DNA of 33,094 nucleotides from Chloroflexota bacterium (GTDB taxonomy: Bacteria > Chloroflexota > Chloroflexia > Chloroflexales > Roseiflexaceae): contig JAGWYG010000033.1 in assembly GCA_018969485.1 (NCBI GenBank), positions 1 through 33,094 of the forward strand, read 5' to 3'. The translations under genes and the position numbers were made by a program. The notes below the pieces were generated by a model. That model worked only from the letters and a program-made list of their open reading frames with translations. It was not told the DNA's origin and did no database searches. Within the stretch, counting starts at the first letter, position 1. Every line of letters begins with the position of its first letter. Shown here one piece after another: positions 22,265-30,641 of the stretch.

Positions 22265-23299
22265 ATGCCACTCATGCTCGGCCCCAATTCGATCGGCATC
22301 GCCGCGTACAGCATGCCGTGGCGCTGCGGCTTCGCCGGCGCCGGGACGCCGCGCGCCTGCGCGAGCCCGCTGCGTGCCGGCGATCTGCTCGATCTGGCGA
22401 TCGATCACGGGCTGGCGACCGTCGAGTTGCCGCTCGAGATGCTGGCCGATGCGCGCCCGGACGCGCTGCAGCGCGTTCGGGCGCGTGCCGCGGCGCATGG
22501 CGTCGGCATCGTGGTCGACACGCCGGTGATCGACGAGGCCCGCCTGGCGCAGGCGCTGCCGCTCGCCGCAGCGCTGGGCGCGCGCGTCGTGCGCGTCATG
22601 CTGAGCACGGTCCTCGAGGGCGCGCGCCACACCGTCGCGGGTGGCTGGCCGGCGCACCTCGAGGCGATGATCGCCATCCTGCGCCGCCTGCGCCCGCTGG
22701 CCGAGCGCTATGAGCTGATCATCGCCCCCGAAAACCACCAGGACGCCACCGGCGACGAGCTGGCATACCTGTGCGACGCCGTGGGCGGCGATTCTATCGG
22801 CATCACGCTCGACGCGGTCAACCCGCTGGCGGTCGCCGAGGATCCGCTGGCGACCGCGCGGCTGCTCGGCCGGCGCATCGTGAACGTCCACCTCAAGGAC
22901 TACCAGTTGTATCCGAGCGCCGAGGGCTATCGGCTGGTGCGCTGTGCGCTGGGCGATGGCGTGCTCGATCTGACCGGGCTGTTCGCCATCCTGGCCGAGC
23001 ACGCGCCGCATGCCCGCTGTTCGATCGAGCTGGCGGCGCTGCATGCGCGCCACATCCGGATCTACGACGAGGCATGGTGGCAGGGGTTTGGGCCGCGCGA
23101 TGTGCGGAGCCTGCTGCCGGTGCTGGCGCTGGTGCGCCGCCACGGCCGCCCGGCCGATGCCGACTGGCGCACCCCCTGGGAGGCCGGCGCCGACGCCGGG
23201 CGGCTGGACGATTACGAGACCAGCCAGGTGCTGCAGAGCATCGCGCGTCTCAAGCAACTGGCCGATGAGCGCCTCGCCCGTGCTGTCACAGAGGAGTGA
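22265..23299 (+). CDS. TIM-barrel sugar isomerase/epimerase (AP endonuclease 2 fold)
   Basis: A 344-residue protein of the xylose isomerase-like TIM-barrel superfamily. Metal and substrate residues appear at the expected strand ends: PENHQD (Glu), GITLDAVNP (Asp), NVHLKDYQ (His) and SIELAALH (Glu). ATG 22265 with GAGG at 22256-22259 gives an N-terminus (GPNSIGIAAYSM) typical of this fold; longer frames upstream lie inside the previous gene. It is 20 bp after the dehydrogenase. Likely role: isomerisation or epimerisation of a keto-sugar in the pathway encoded around it. Confidence 0.8.
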   Translation: MPLMLGPNSIGIAAYSMPWRCGFAGAGTPRACASPLRAGDLLDLAIDHGLATVELPLEMLADARPDALQRVRARAAAHGVGIVVDTPVIDEARLAQALPLAAALGARVVRVMLSTVLEGARHTVAGGWPAHLEAMIAILRRLRPLAERYELIIAPENHQDATGDELAYLCDAVGGDSIGITLDAVNPLAVAEDPLATARLLGRRIVNVHLKDYQLYPSAEGYRLVRCALGDGVLDLTGLFAILAEHAPHARCSIELAALHARHIRIYDEAWWQGFGPRDVRSLLPVLALVRRHGRPADADWRTPWEAGADAGRLDDYETSQVLQSIARLKQLADERLARAVTEE

Positions 23300-23303
23300 G
23301 CCG

Positions 23304-24077
23304 ATGACCACGCCTTCGTCACTGTTCGATCTGACCGGCCGCACCGCACTGATCACCGGCGCGGCCGGCGGCCTGGGCACGGTGTTCGCTCACGCGCTGG
23401 CCGGCGCCGGCGCGGCCGTCGCGCTGGTTGGCCGACGCCCCGAGCCGCTCGCGCGCCTCGCCGCCGATGTCGCCGCCGCGAGCGGCCGCCCGGCTGTGGC
23501 GCTGGCCGCCGACGTCACCGACGAGGCGGCGGTGCATGCGCTGGTCGGCGCCGCCACCGCTGCGCTCGGCCCGGTCGACATCCTGGTGAACAGCGCCGGC
23601 ATCAACATCCGCCGGCCGGGCGTCGATTACGATCTCGCCGACTGGCAGCGGGTCCTGCAGGTCAATCTCACCGGGCCGTTCCTGTGTGCGCGCGCATTCG
23701 CACCGGCGATGCTGGCGCGTGGCTGGGGCCGGGTGATCAATGTCAGTTCGATGCTCGGCCAGGTCGGCCTGGCCGAGCGTTCGGCATACACCGCCACCAA
23801 GGGTGGCCTGCTCAACCTCAGCCGCACGCTGGCGCTCGAATGGGCCGGCCGGGGCGTGACGGTCAATACGCTGGCGCCTGGGCCATTCATGACCGAGCTG
23901 AACCGGCCGCTGCTGGATAACCCGGTAGCCTATCAGGCGTTCGTCGACCGGATTCCGCTGGGGCGCTGGGGTGAGCCCGATGAGCTCGCCGGGCCGATCC
24001 TGTTCCTGGCCTCGCCGGCGTCGAGCTTCATGACCGGCGCCGTGCTGACGGTCGACGGCGGCTGGACGGCGCAGTGA
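23304..24077 (+). CDS. Short-chain dehydrogenase/reductase
   Basis: A 257-residue classical SDR. The cofactor loop is TGAAGGLG (about 19-26), NSAG is near 96, the catalytic Ser is in NVSSM, the catalytic pair is in YTATKGG, and the C-terminal segment is [16 protein letters not shown]. Such enzymes interconvert alcohols and ketones with NAD(P)H. The closest flavour is gluconate 5-dehydrogenase-like or 3-oxoacyl reductase-like enzymes; the operon favours a sugar acid. ATG 23304 uses GAGGAG (23291-23296), which overlaps the previous stop region, so the genes are coupled. Confidence 0.88.
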   Translation: MTTPSSLFDLTGRTALITGAAGGLGTVFAHALAGAGAAVALVGRRPEPLARLAADVAAASGRPAVALAADVTDEAAVHALVGAATAALGPVDILVNSAGINIRRPGVDYDLADWQRVLQVNLTGPFLCARAFAPAMLARGWGRVINVSSMLGQVGLAERSAYTATKGGLLNLSRTLALEWAGRGVTVNTLAPGPFMTELNRPLLDNPVAYQAFVDRIPLGRWGEPDELAGPILFLASPASSFMTGAVLTVDGGWTAQ

Positions 24078-24087
24078 GCAGGAGGCG

Positions 24088-24828
24088 ATGATGCGCACGG
24101 TCTTGATCACGGGTGCGGCGGGCCGGATCGGCACGTTCCTCGCCGGGCAACTGGCCGGGCGCTACACGCTGCGCCTCAGCGATCGCGTGGCGGCGACGAC
24201 CGACGTCGCGCCGTTCGTGCCGGCGGATCTGGCGGTGTATGACCAGGTGCGCGCGGCGTGCGACGGCATCGACACGGTCGTCCATCTGGGCGCGGATCCG
24301 CGGGTCGACGCGCCGTGGGAATCGCTGCTGCCGGCCAACGTCGCCGGCACCTACCATGTCTTCGAGGCCGCTGCCGCGGCGGGCTGCCGCCGGGTGGTAT
24401 TCGCCAGCAGCATCAATGCGATGGGCGCATATCCCCACGATACCCAGATCCGGACCGACATGCCGCTACGCCCGGCGAACCTGTACGGCGCGACCAAGGC
24501 CTGGGGCGAGATCCTCGGCCGGCTGTACGCCGATACGCGTGGCCTGTCGGCGCTGTGCCTGCGCTTCGGCGCCGTGATCACCGGCCCGGTGCACCACTGG
24601 ATCTACCCCGGCAGCCCGTTCATGAGCGCAGTCCTGACGCTGCACGACCTGACGGCGCTGGTCGCTGCCGCCATCGACGCGCCCGACCGGCTGCGCTTCG
24701 GCATCTACCATGGGGTGAGCGCCAATCGCTGGCAACGCATGGATCTGAGCGATACCCGCGACGAGCTGGGCTACGCCCCGCAAGACGATGCGTTCGCCAT
24801 GCTGCCGGCGCCGGAGGCCGAACCATGA
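24088..24828 (+). CDS. NAD-dependent epimerase/dehydratase family, uronate dehydrogenase-like
   Basis: A 246-residue extended-SDR protein, shorter than sugar epimerases but the usual length of uronate dehydrogenase. The nucleotide loop is TGAAGRIG (8-15), HLGADPRVDAPWE is near 70, SSINAMG holds the catalytic Ser, and the Tyr/Lys pair is in LYGATKAWGE. The DLTALVAAAID and YHGVSANRW-x-x-MDLS segments also fit uronate dehydrogenase, which oxidises glucuronate or galacturonate to the aldarolactone. ATG 24088 is preceded by AGGAGG. The TGA overlaps the next ATG. Enzyme class is sure; uronate as substrate is likely but not proved. Confidence 0.8.
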   Translation: MMRTVLITGAAGRIGTFLAGQLAGRYTLRLSDRVAATTDVAPFVPADLAVYDQVRAACDGIDTVVHLGADPRVDAPWESLLPANVAGTYHVFEAAAAAGCRRVVFASSINAMGAYPHDTQIRTDMPLRPANLYGATKAWGEILGRLYADTRGLSALCLRFGAVITGPVHHWIYPGSPFMSAVLTLHDLTALVAAAIDAPDRLRFGIYHGVSANRWQRMDLSDTRDELGYAPQDDAFAMLPAPEAEP

Positions 24829-26297
24829 CGACCGACACCATCGTGATCGGCGGCGGGCTCGGCGGCCTGGCGGCAGCCATCACGCTCGCCGCGGCCGGCC
24901 ATTCCGTCAGCATCATCGAGCAGCTCGACCGCGTCGGCGGCAAGCTCAACCTGGTGGAGGTCGCCGGCTTCAGCTTCGACACCGGACCGTCGCTGCTGAC
25001 GATGCCCTGGGTGCTGCGCGAGCTGTTCGCCACCGCCGGCACCAGCCTCGAGGCCGAGCTGACGATCGAGCCGGTCGATCCGCTGTGCCGCTATGTCTGG
25101 TCGGATGGCACCGTGTTCGACATGACGCCGCATCTGCCGCGGCTGGCAGCCGAGATCGCGCGCCTCGAACCGGCTGATGTCGCCGGGTTCAGCCGCTTTC
25201 TTGGCTATACGGCACAGATCTATGATGCGGTCGCCGAACCGTTCCTCGCGCGGCCGTTTCGCGGGCTGCGCGACATGGTCAACCAGCGGATGCTGCGCGA
25301 TTCCCTGCGCATCGATCCGCTGCGCACGGTCGATCAGTCGCTGCGCACGTTCTTCCGCAGCCCACGGCTGCGCCAGGTGTTCGGCCGCTACGCCACCTAC
25401 AATGGCTCGTCGCCGTTTCGTGCGCCGGCGACGTTCAATCTCATCAGCTATGTCGAACTGACCCAGGGTGGCTGGCATGTCCGCGGCGGGATGTACCAGA
25501 TCGCCCGGGCGCTGGAACGCACGGCGCGCCGGCTGGGCGTCGAGATCCATACGGGCGTCGCCGTCAGCCGCATCGTCGAGCGCGATGGTGCGGTGGCGGG
25601 CGTGCAACTGGCCGACGGGAGCAGCATCGCTGCCCGAACGATCGTCGCCAACGTCGATCCGCGGATCGTCGCCGAGCGCCTGCGCGCGACGCCACAGCCG
25701 CGGCCTGCCGGCGAGCTGTCGTACAGCGGGTTCGTGCTGATGCTCGGCGTGCGGGGCGTCGATCCGCTGCTGCGGCACCACACGATCTTCTTCAGCGATG
25801 ACTACCGGCGCGAGTTCGACGCGATCGTCGGACGGGGCGTCCCGGCCGAGGACCCTACGGTGTACGTCTGTGCGCCGTCGGTGAGCGATCCGTCGGTCGC
25901 GCCGCCCGATCACAGCAATCTGTTCATCCTGGTGAATGCCCCGCACACCGGGCAGTACGCCCGCTGGCCCGCCGAGGCCGCGCGCTACCGCGAGCTGGTC
26001 CTCGATCGGCTCGAGCGCAACGGGCTGGCGGGATTACGCGGGCGCATCGTCGTCGAGCGCATGCTGACGCCCCATGATCTCGAGCAGCGCTACGCCGCGC
26101 CGGGTGGAGCGATCTACGGGCTGGCGTCGAACAACCCGTTCGCCGCGTTCCTGCGGCCGGCACAGCGCGCGGCCGGGCTGCGCGGGCTGTACTTCGCCGG
26201 CGGCGGGACACACCCTGGCGGCGGGATTCCGCTGGTGCTGCTGTCGGGGCGCGCCGCCGCACAGCACCTACTCGCCGATGCCGGCCAGACGCCCTGA
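24825..26297 (+). CDS. CrtI-family carotenoid desaturase / phytoene dehydrogenase-related oxidase
   Basis: A 490-residue FAD enzyme. The N-terminal dinucleotide fold is VIGGGLGGLAAAITLA, followed by DRVGGKLN and FDTGPSLLTMP, the CrtI pattern. The C-terminal GGTHPGGGIPLVLLSG is the second FAD-binding signature, here closer to CrtD-type (later carotenoid) desaturases than to STHPG-type phytoene desaturases. ATG 24825 overlaps the uronate-dehydrogenase-like stop as ATGA, so it is translationally coupled to a sugar gene, an odd partner. The 3' end overlaps the opposing glycosyltransferase by 30 bp. Desaturation of a carotenoid is the likely job, but a different isoprenoid or polyene substrate is possible. 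Confidence 0.82.
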   Translation: MTTDTIVIGGGLGGLAAAITLAAAGHSVSIIEQLDRVGGKLNLVEVAGFSFDTGPSLLTMPWVLRELFATAGTSLEAELTIEPVDPLCRYVWSDGTVFDMTPHLPRLAAEIARLEPADVAGFSRFLGYTAQIYDAVAEPFLARPFRGLRDMVNQRMLRDSLRIDPLRTVDQSLRTFFRSPRLRQVFGRYATYNGSSPFRAPATFNLISYVELTQGGWHVRGGMYQIARALERTARRLGVEIHTGVAVSRIVERDGAVAGVQLADGSSIAARTIVANVDPRIVAERLRATPQPRPAGELSYSGFVLMLGVRGVDPLLRHHTIFFSDDYRREFDAIVGRGVPAEDPTVYVCAPSVSDPSVAPPDHSNLFILVNAPHTGQYARWPAEAARYRELVLDRLERNGLAGLRGRIVVERMLTPHDLEQRYAAPGGAIYGLASNNPFAAFLRPAQRAAGLRGLYFAGGGTHPGGGIPLVLLSGRAAAQHLLADAGQTP

Positions 26298-27518
26298 GGC
26301 TGCGACCGTCGCGGCGAGCAGCGCCTCGGTCGCATCGATCATGGCCTGGTGGCTGAAGCGCGTCAGCGCCGTGGCACGCGCCGCCGCGGCCAGCGTCGCC
26401 CGACGCTCCGGCCGTGCCAGCAGCGTACGCAGCGCGGCGGTCAGCGCCGCCGCATCGCCCGGCGGCACCAGTTCACCGTCGTGTCCCGGCGTGATCGCGT
26501 GGCGCGCCGCGCCGCCATCGCTCGCGATCGTCGCCAGGCCGGCCGCCATCGCCTCGATGATGCTGAGCGGGAACGCCTCGGCGCACAGCGACGGCATCAC
26601 GAAGACGTCGGCGGCGGCCAGCAAGCGCGCCAGTTCGTCGCGGGTCAGGTAGCCGGTGAGGCGCGTGCCACCGACAGCGAGCGCGCGCCGGGCGAGGTGC
26701 GTCGCATCGCTGCCGGCGCCGGCGATCAGCAGGCGGGCCTGCGGGAATGCGGCACGCACGCCGGCGAAGGCCTCGAGCGCCACGCGGAAGCCCTTCTCGG
26801 GCTCGAGCCGGCCGGCTGCGACCACCAGCGGCTGGCGCTCGGTCAGCTCGAGCGTGCGCCGCTGCGCGCTGCGCAGCAGGGCGTCGGGGCGGAAGCGCGT
26901 CGTGTCGATGCCGTGCGGGATGATGGTGATGCGCTCGGCGGGCGCGCCGGCCTCGCGGCGCCAGGCGCGTGCGAGATGCGGCGAGGGGACGATCCAGCGC
27001 GCCACGCTGGGCACCGACTTCCGCCAGAGCACCAGGTGGAGCGGCAGCTGGCTGAGCAGGCGCCCGAGCCGGTACATCCCGCGCGGCGACCATGCGGCGC
27101 GCAGATGGTTGTGCAATTCCCCGAGCGGCGTGCCGTGGAGCATCACTACCAGCGGCACCTGCAGGTCCTGCGTGATCCACTCGACGATGCCGAGCGCGCC
27201 GGCGCTGTGGCTGACGACCACATCGAACGGCTTGATGGCGTGCTGCCGCCCGAGCTCGGCGCGTATCGCCTGCCACCAGCCGCGCTGGTAGCGCCGATAG
27301 CTGCCCGGCGCCACGTACCAGGTCGGCATCGGATCGTTCGAGATGGCATCGCGCGCCGTGAGCGGGGTGGTGAGCGTGCGCACGTCGTGGCCGCGATCGC
27401 GCAGCCCCAGCGTCAACGCCTGCGCCTGTGCCTCCATGCCGCCACGCACGCCGTGGGCCATGGTCAGCCGCTGGACGACGGCGACGCGCATGCCGGCGCT
27501 GTGCTGCCCGTCACTCAC
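26268..27518 (-). CDS. GT4-family glycosyltransferase (GT-B fold)
   Basis: A 416-residue retaining glycosyltransferase of group 1. The N-terminal glycine-rich loop GVRGGMEAQ binds the acceptor side, IIPHGIDTTRF and GRLEPEKGF mark the second domain, and CAEAFPLSIIEAMAAGL holds the E-x7-E sugar-nucleotide motif. These enzymes transfer sugars to lipids, glycans or proteins. The GTG at 27518 overlaps the M14 peptidase stop as GTGA, showing coupling; ATG at 27491 (MRVAVV) is an alternative start. The last 30 bp overlap the convergent desaturase gene. Confidence 0.88.
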   Translation of the reverse strand: MSDGQHSAGMRVAVVQRLTMAHGVRGGMEAQAQALTLGLRDRGHDVRTLTTPLTARDAISNDPMPTWYVAPGSYRRYQRGWWQAIRAELGRQHAIKPFDVVVSHSAGALGIVEWITQDLQVPLVVMLHGTPLGELHNHLRAAWSPRGMYRLGRLLSQLPLHLVLWRKSVPSVARWIVPSPHLARAWRREAGAPAERITIIPHGIDTTRFRPDALLRSAQRRTLELTERQPLVVAAGRLEPEKGFRVALEAFAGVRAAFPQARLLIAGAGSDATHLARRALAVGGTRLTGYLTRDELARLLAAADVFVMPSLCAEAFPLSIIEAMAAGLATIASDGGAARHAITPGHDGELVPPGDAAALTAALRTLLARPERRATLAAAARATALTRFSHQAMIDATEALLAATVAASGRLAGIGE

Positions 27519-28852
27519 TGGAGATGATGCCGCGTCATCGCCGCGTCGAGCCGCTGACGCACGACCGCGTACCAGCCGAGCGGCTCGAGCCGCACCTGGT
27601 TCTCCTCGGGATAGTAGGCGAACACGGCCCGCTCGAAGCGCTGCATGATGCGCCGCTCGCCGTCTGCCGCCAGGTCTTCGTACTCATCGCTCACCGGCAA
27701 CCCGAAGACCCGCGCCGCACCCGCGCGCTGCCAGAAGGTTGCGAACGCGCCGTAGAGCGGCGCGCCGGTCTCCTCGAAGATCCGGGCGTCGGCGGGTGTC
27801 GGCAGCAGCGTGATGTCGTGTGGCGCGACATCCAGGCCGAGCGGTAGCGCCCGGATGTATGCCACCGTGTCGATCCGCGCCGGATCGAGCTCGAGCACCA
27901 TGGTGGTGAACGGCTGCCGCGTCACCCCGGCGTCGTCGGTCGCGGCGGGCGCCAGCGGCCGGCCAAACCGCTCGTAGCCGCCATGCATCCGCCAGAAGCG
28001 CCAGATCGGCTCGGGCAGCGTGATGCCGAGCACGACGCGCTCGCGCGGCAGCGGCACCAGCGCTTCGGCATTCGCCAGGACCGCCAGGACGCCGCCCAGA
28101 TTCTCCTCGAATTCGGGCAGGTCGCCGGTGATGAACTCGGGGATGATCGCGGCGATGTCGAGGCTGCCGGCCCAGTCGTGCATGCCGCCGGTGATGTTGT
28201 AGGGCTCCCAGCGACGGGCGTAGGCGTAGCTCGAGCCGGACGCATAGGCCTGCGCCAGCGCGATCGACGGGGCGTGCTCGCATGCTGCCGGAAACACGTT
28301 GCCGGCATTCGAGTGGAAGAAGATCGCCGCCGAGGCGTCGACCAGGAAATCCCGGATGATCTGCGACTCGATCTCGGAATCGGCATACGCGCCGCCGGTG
28401 TCCGACACGATGCCATACGCGCCCTGCACGGTCACCTGCCAGTCGTTCTCGGGGCAGGCGTCGAAGGTGGTGTTCATGTTGCGGTTGAGGTCGACGCCGC
28501 GCGCGTTGAATCGCGAGCCGAGCGCCAGCCCGTCGGGGTTGAGCGTGGGGATGATGTAGAGCCGGACGCTCGCCGGCACCAGCGCAGGGTCGGCGCGGAA
28601 GTGCTCGATCAGCAGCATCGCCAGCGTGTAGGTGTTGGCTTCGGGAAAGCCGTGGGTGTTGCCCACCAGCACGAGCTTGCGCGGCCCGTCGCCGAAGCGC
28701 CACGCAGTGATCGGCCGACCTTCGCTCGACCGGCCGATCTCGAACTCGCTCACGGTGGCCTGGCGCAGCGGAGCCGCCGCGACCGACTGGCCCAGGCTCG
28801 CGAGCCCGGCTATGATCAGCACGACCCAGACGTACACCTGCCGCCAGTCCAT
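27515..28852 (-). CDS. Secreted M14-family zinc carboxypeptidase with C-terminal repeat modules
   Basis: A 445-residue exported protein. Residues 1-26 form a signal peptide ending AAA. The M14 zinc site is complete: His and Glu in THGFPEAN, the NPDG and DLNRN substrate segments, the second His in FFHSNAG and the catalytic Glu in PEFITGD. Residues about 285-430 contain modules of the type FW-x3-GG-x3-FGRPL and FW-x-RAG-x3-VFGLP, ending RFERAVFAYYPE. Such modules are common in secreted proteins of Chloroflexota and may bind the envelope. I chose the ATG ending at 28852 because GGTGAG lies six bases upstream; 28858 would leave no spacing. It lies 7 bp after upp. Confidence 0.85.
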   Translation of the reverse strand: MDWRQVYVWVVLIIAGLASLGQSVAAAPLRQATVSEFEIGRSSEGRPITAWRFGDGPRKLVLVGNTHGFPEANTYTLAMLLIEHFRADPALVPASVRLYIIPTLNPDGLALGSRFNARGVDLNRNMNTTFDACPENDWQVTVQGAYGIVSDTGGAYADSEIESQIIRDFLVDASAAIFFHSNAGNVFPAACEHAPSIALAQAYASGSSYAYARRWEPYNITGGMHDWAGSLDIAAIIPEFITGDLPEFEENLGGVLAVLANAEALVPLPRERVVLGITLPEPIWRFWRMHGGYERFGRPLAPAATDDAGVTRQPFTTMVLELDPARIDTVAYIRALPLGLDVAPHDITLLPTPADARIFEETGAPLYGAFATFWQRAGAARVFGLPVSDEYEDLAADGERRIMQRFERAVFAYYPEENQVRLEPLGWYAVVRQRLDAAMTRHHLQ

Positions 28853-28859
28853 CGTCATC

Positions 28860-29486
28860 TCACCCAGTGCCGAACTGCCGGTCGCCGGCGTCGCCCAGCC
28901 CCGGAACGATGTACCCACGCTCGTTGAGGCGCTCGTCGAGCGCGGCCAGGAAGATCGGCACGTCGGGGTGGGCGGCCTGCAGCGCCTGCACGCCCTCGGG
29001 CGCGGCGATCAGGCCGAGAAAGGCGATGCGCTGTGCTCCCCATTGCTTGAGAATGTCGACGGCGGCACACGCCGAGCCGCCGGTCGCCAGCATCGGATCC
29101 AGCACCAGGCACAGATCGACGTCGACCTCCGGCGGCAGTTTGTTGTAGTACGTCACCGGCATGAGCGTGGCGTGATCCCGGTAGACGCCGAGATGCCAGA
29201 CGTGCGCCGTCGGGATCAGGTCGAGGATGGGATCGACCATGCCCAGGCCCGCCCGCAGGATCGGCACCAGGCCGATGCGCTCGGCGATGCGCGCGCCGGT
29301 GAGCGGTGCGAGCGGCGTCGTGATCGCCCGTGGCTCGAGCGGCAAGTCGAGCGTCGCCTCATAGATCAGGAACTGGGTCAACTCGCGCACCAGTTCACGA
29401 AACTTCTTCGGCTCGGTCGCCGTGTGCCGCAACAGCGTGAGCTTGTGCTGGACCAGGGGATGTCGGGAGATGTTCACCGCCGCCAC
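28860..29486 (-). CDS. upp: Uracil phosphoribosyltransferase
   Basis: A 208-residue enzyme, exactly the usual length. It makes UMP from uracil and PRPP in pyrimidine salvage. Landmarks: [16 protein letters not shown] at the start, [23 protein letters not shown], the PRPP loop [12 protein letters not shown] and [17 protein letters not shown] at the uracil-binding end. The start is GTG (ending at 29486) rather than ATG, with AGGAGG at 29492-29497 on the minus strand. It is the first gene of a three-gene operon with the M14 peptidase and the GT4 enzyme. Confidence 0.96.
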   Translation of the reverse strand: MAAVNISRHPLVQHKLTLLRHTATEPKKFRELVRELTQFLIYEATLDLPLEPRAITTPLAPLTGARIAERIGLVPILRAGLGMVDPILDLIPTAHVWHLGVYRDHATLMPVTYYNKLPPEVDVDLCLVLDPMLATGGSACAAVDILKQWGAQRIAFLGLIAAPEGVQALQAAHPDVPIFLAALDERLNERGYIVPGLGDAGDRQFGTG

Positions 29487-29516
29487 GCATGCCTCCTCAT
29501 CAGGATCGCTCCCTGC

Positions 29517-29522
29517 ATTATA
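29517..29522 (-). promoter_or_regulatory. TATAAT -10 box of the upp operon
   Basis: On the minus strand GGTATAATGC places TATAAT at 29522-29517, about 31 bp before the upp start. No convincing -35 is seen. Confidence 0.55.
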
Positions 29523-29640
29523 CCGCGAGTCGGCGTGGCGATCTGGCGCACGCACGGACGGCTGCGCGCTGGCGCGGCCAGCCGGGCGGCGCCGGCGGCT
29601 CACGCATGCACAGGCGCCGGATCGCCAGGGGGTGTGCGGC

Positions 29641-30561
29641 TCAGGTGCCGGCGAGTTGCTGCAGCGCATCCTGCTCGAGCGCCTCGAGCCCGGCAGCATC
29701 GACCGCGGCCAGCACTCGCTGGCGTTCGTCGGCGGTCAGCGGGCGCTGCGGACGGCGCGGCGCGCCGCACGGGTAGCCCCAGCCCGACAGGATGACCTTC
29801 AGGCCGGCGATGACGGGCACCTCCAGCAGGGCGCGGATCACCCGGTTGGCGCGGAACTGCAGCGCCTGCGCCTGCGCCAGGTGCCCGCCGCGCCACGCCC
29901 GATACAGCGCGGCGAAGGTCGCCGGCATCACGTTGTAGGTGCTGCCGATGGCGCCGTGCGCGCCCATCACCAGCGCCGCCAGGCAGACCTCGTCGTTGCC
30001 CGAGAGCACCGTCAGTTCGTCGGGGAGCAGCTCAATGATGTTGCGCAGATCGAACAGGTTGTACGATGAGTACTTGATGCCGCGCACGGTGGGAATGGTG
30101 ATCAGCCGCGCCATGGTGCGCGCAGTGATCTCGACGCCCGTCGCCGACGGAATGTTGTACAGATAGACCGGCGTGCCGTCTGCCGCGTCGGCGATGCCCT
30201 GGTAGTGCGCGAGCAGGGCGTCGTCGTCGACGCGGAAGTAGACGGGCGGCACGGCGGCGACGGCGGCGACGCCGCAGCGCGCGGCGTGCGCGGCGAGCTG
30301 CCGGGCGCTGGCGCTGTCCAGCGCGCCGATGTGCGCGATGATCTGCCCGCGCCCGCCGTTGGCCGCCAGCACCGTCTCGAGGACGGCCTGGCGCTCGGCG
30401 ACGCTGAGCAGCAACCCCTCGCCGCTGCCGCCGCACACGAAGAACCCGGCGGCACCACGCTGCAACTGCACATCGACCAGCCGGCCGAGCGTCGCGTGGT
30501 CGATGACTGCGCCGTCGTCGTCCATCGGCGTCACCAGCGCCGGGAAGATGCCGTGTACCAT
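29641..30561 (-). CDS. DHDPS/N-acetylneuraminate lyase-family aldolase
   Basis: A 306-residue class I aldolase of the DapA/NanA family. The N-terminus [11 protein letters not shown] and the loop GGSGEGLLL are typical; the catalytic Tyr is in [10 protein letters not shown] and the Schiff-base Lys in GIKYSS. The GGSGEG loop differs from the TTGE of DapA and fits sugar-acid aldolases or lyases (2-keto-3-deoxy sugar acid type or sialic acid type). The neighbouring rhamnulokinase-like gene and the sugar enzymes elsewhere favour a sugar-acid role. I chose the ATG ending at 30561, since GGGAGG lies 7 bases upstream; ATG 30579 is possible. Confidence 0.85.
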   Translation of the reverse strand: MVHGIFPALVTPMDDDGAVIDHATLGRLVDVQLQRGAAGFFVCGGSGEGLLLSVAERQAVLETVLAANGGRGQIIAHIGALDSASARQLAAHAARCGVAAVAAVPPVYFRVDDDALLAHYQGIADAADGTPVYLYNIPSATGVEITARTMARLITIPTVRGIKYSSYNLFDLRNIIELLPDELTVLSGNDEVCLAALVMGAHGAIGSTYNVMPATFAALYRAWRGGHLAQAQALQFRANRVIRALLEVPVIAGLKVILSGWGYPCGAPRRPQRPLTADERQRVLAAVDAAGLEALEQDALQQLAGT

Positions 30562-30614
30562 GCCCAGACCTCCCTTCATTGAGGTGCCGCCGGCGCCACT
30601 GCCGCGGCGCGCCC

Positions 30615-30620
30615 AGTATA
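30615..30620 (-). promoter_or_regulatory. TATACT -10 box upstream of the aldolase
   Basis: TATACT is read on the minus strand at 30620-30615, about 54 bp before the aldolase start and 22 bp after the kinase stop. It could give the aldolase its own transcript. Confidence 0.35.
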
Positions 30621-30641
30621 GCATCGCCGCGCCGGCGCTCC

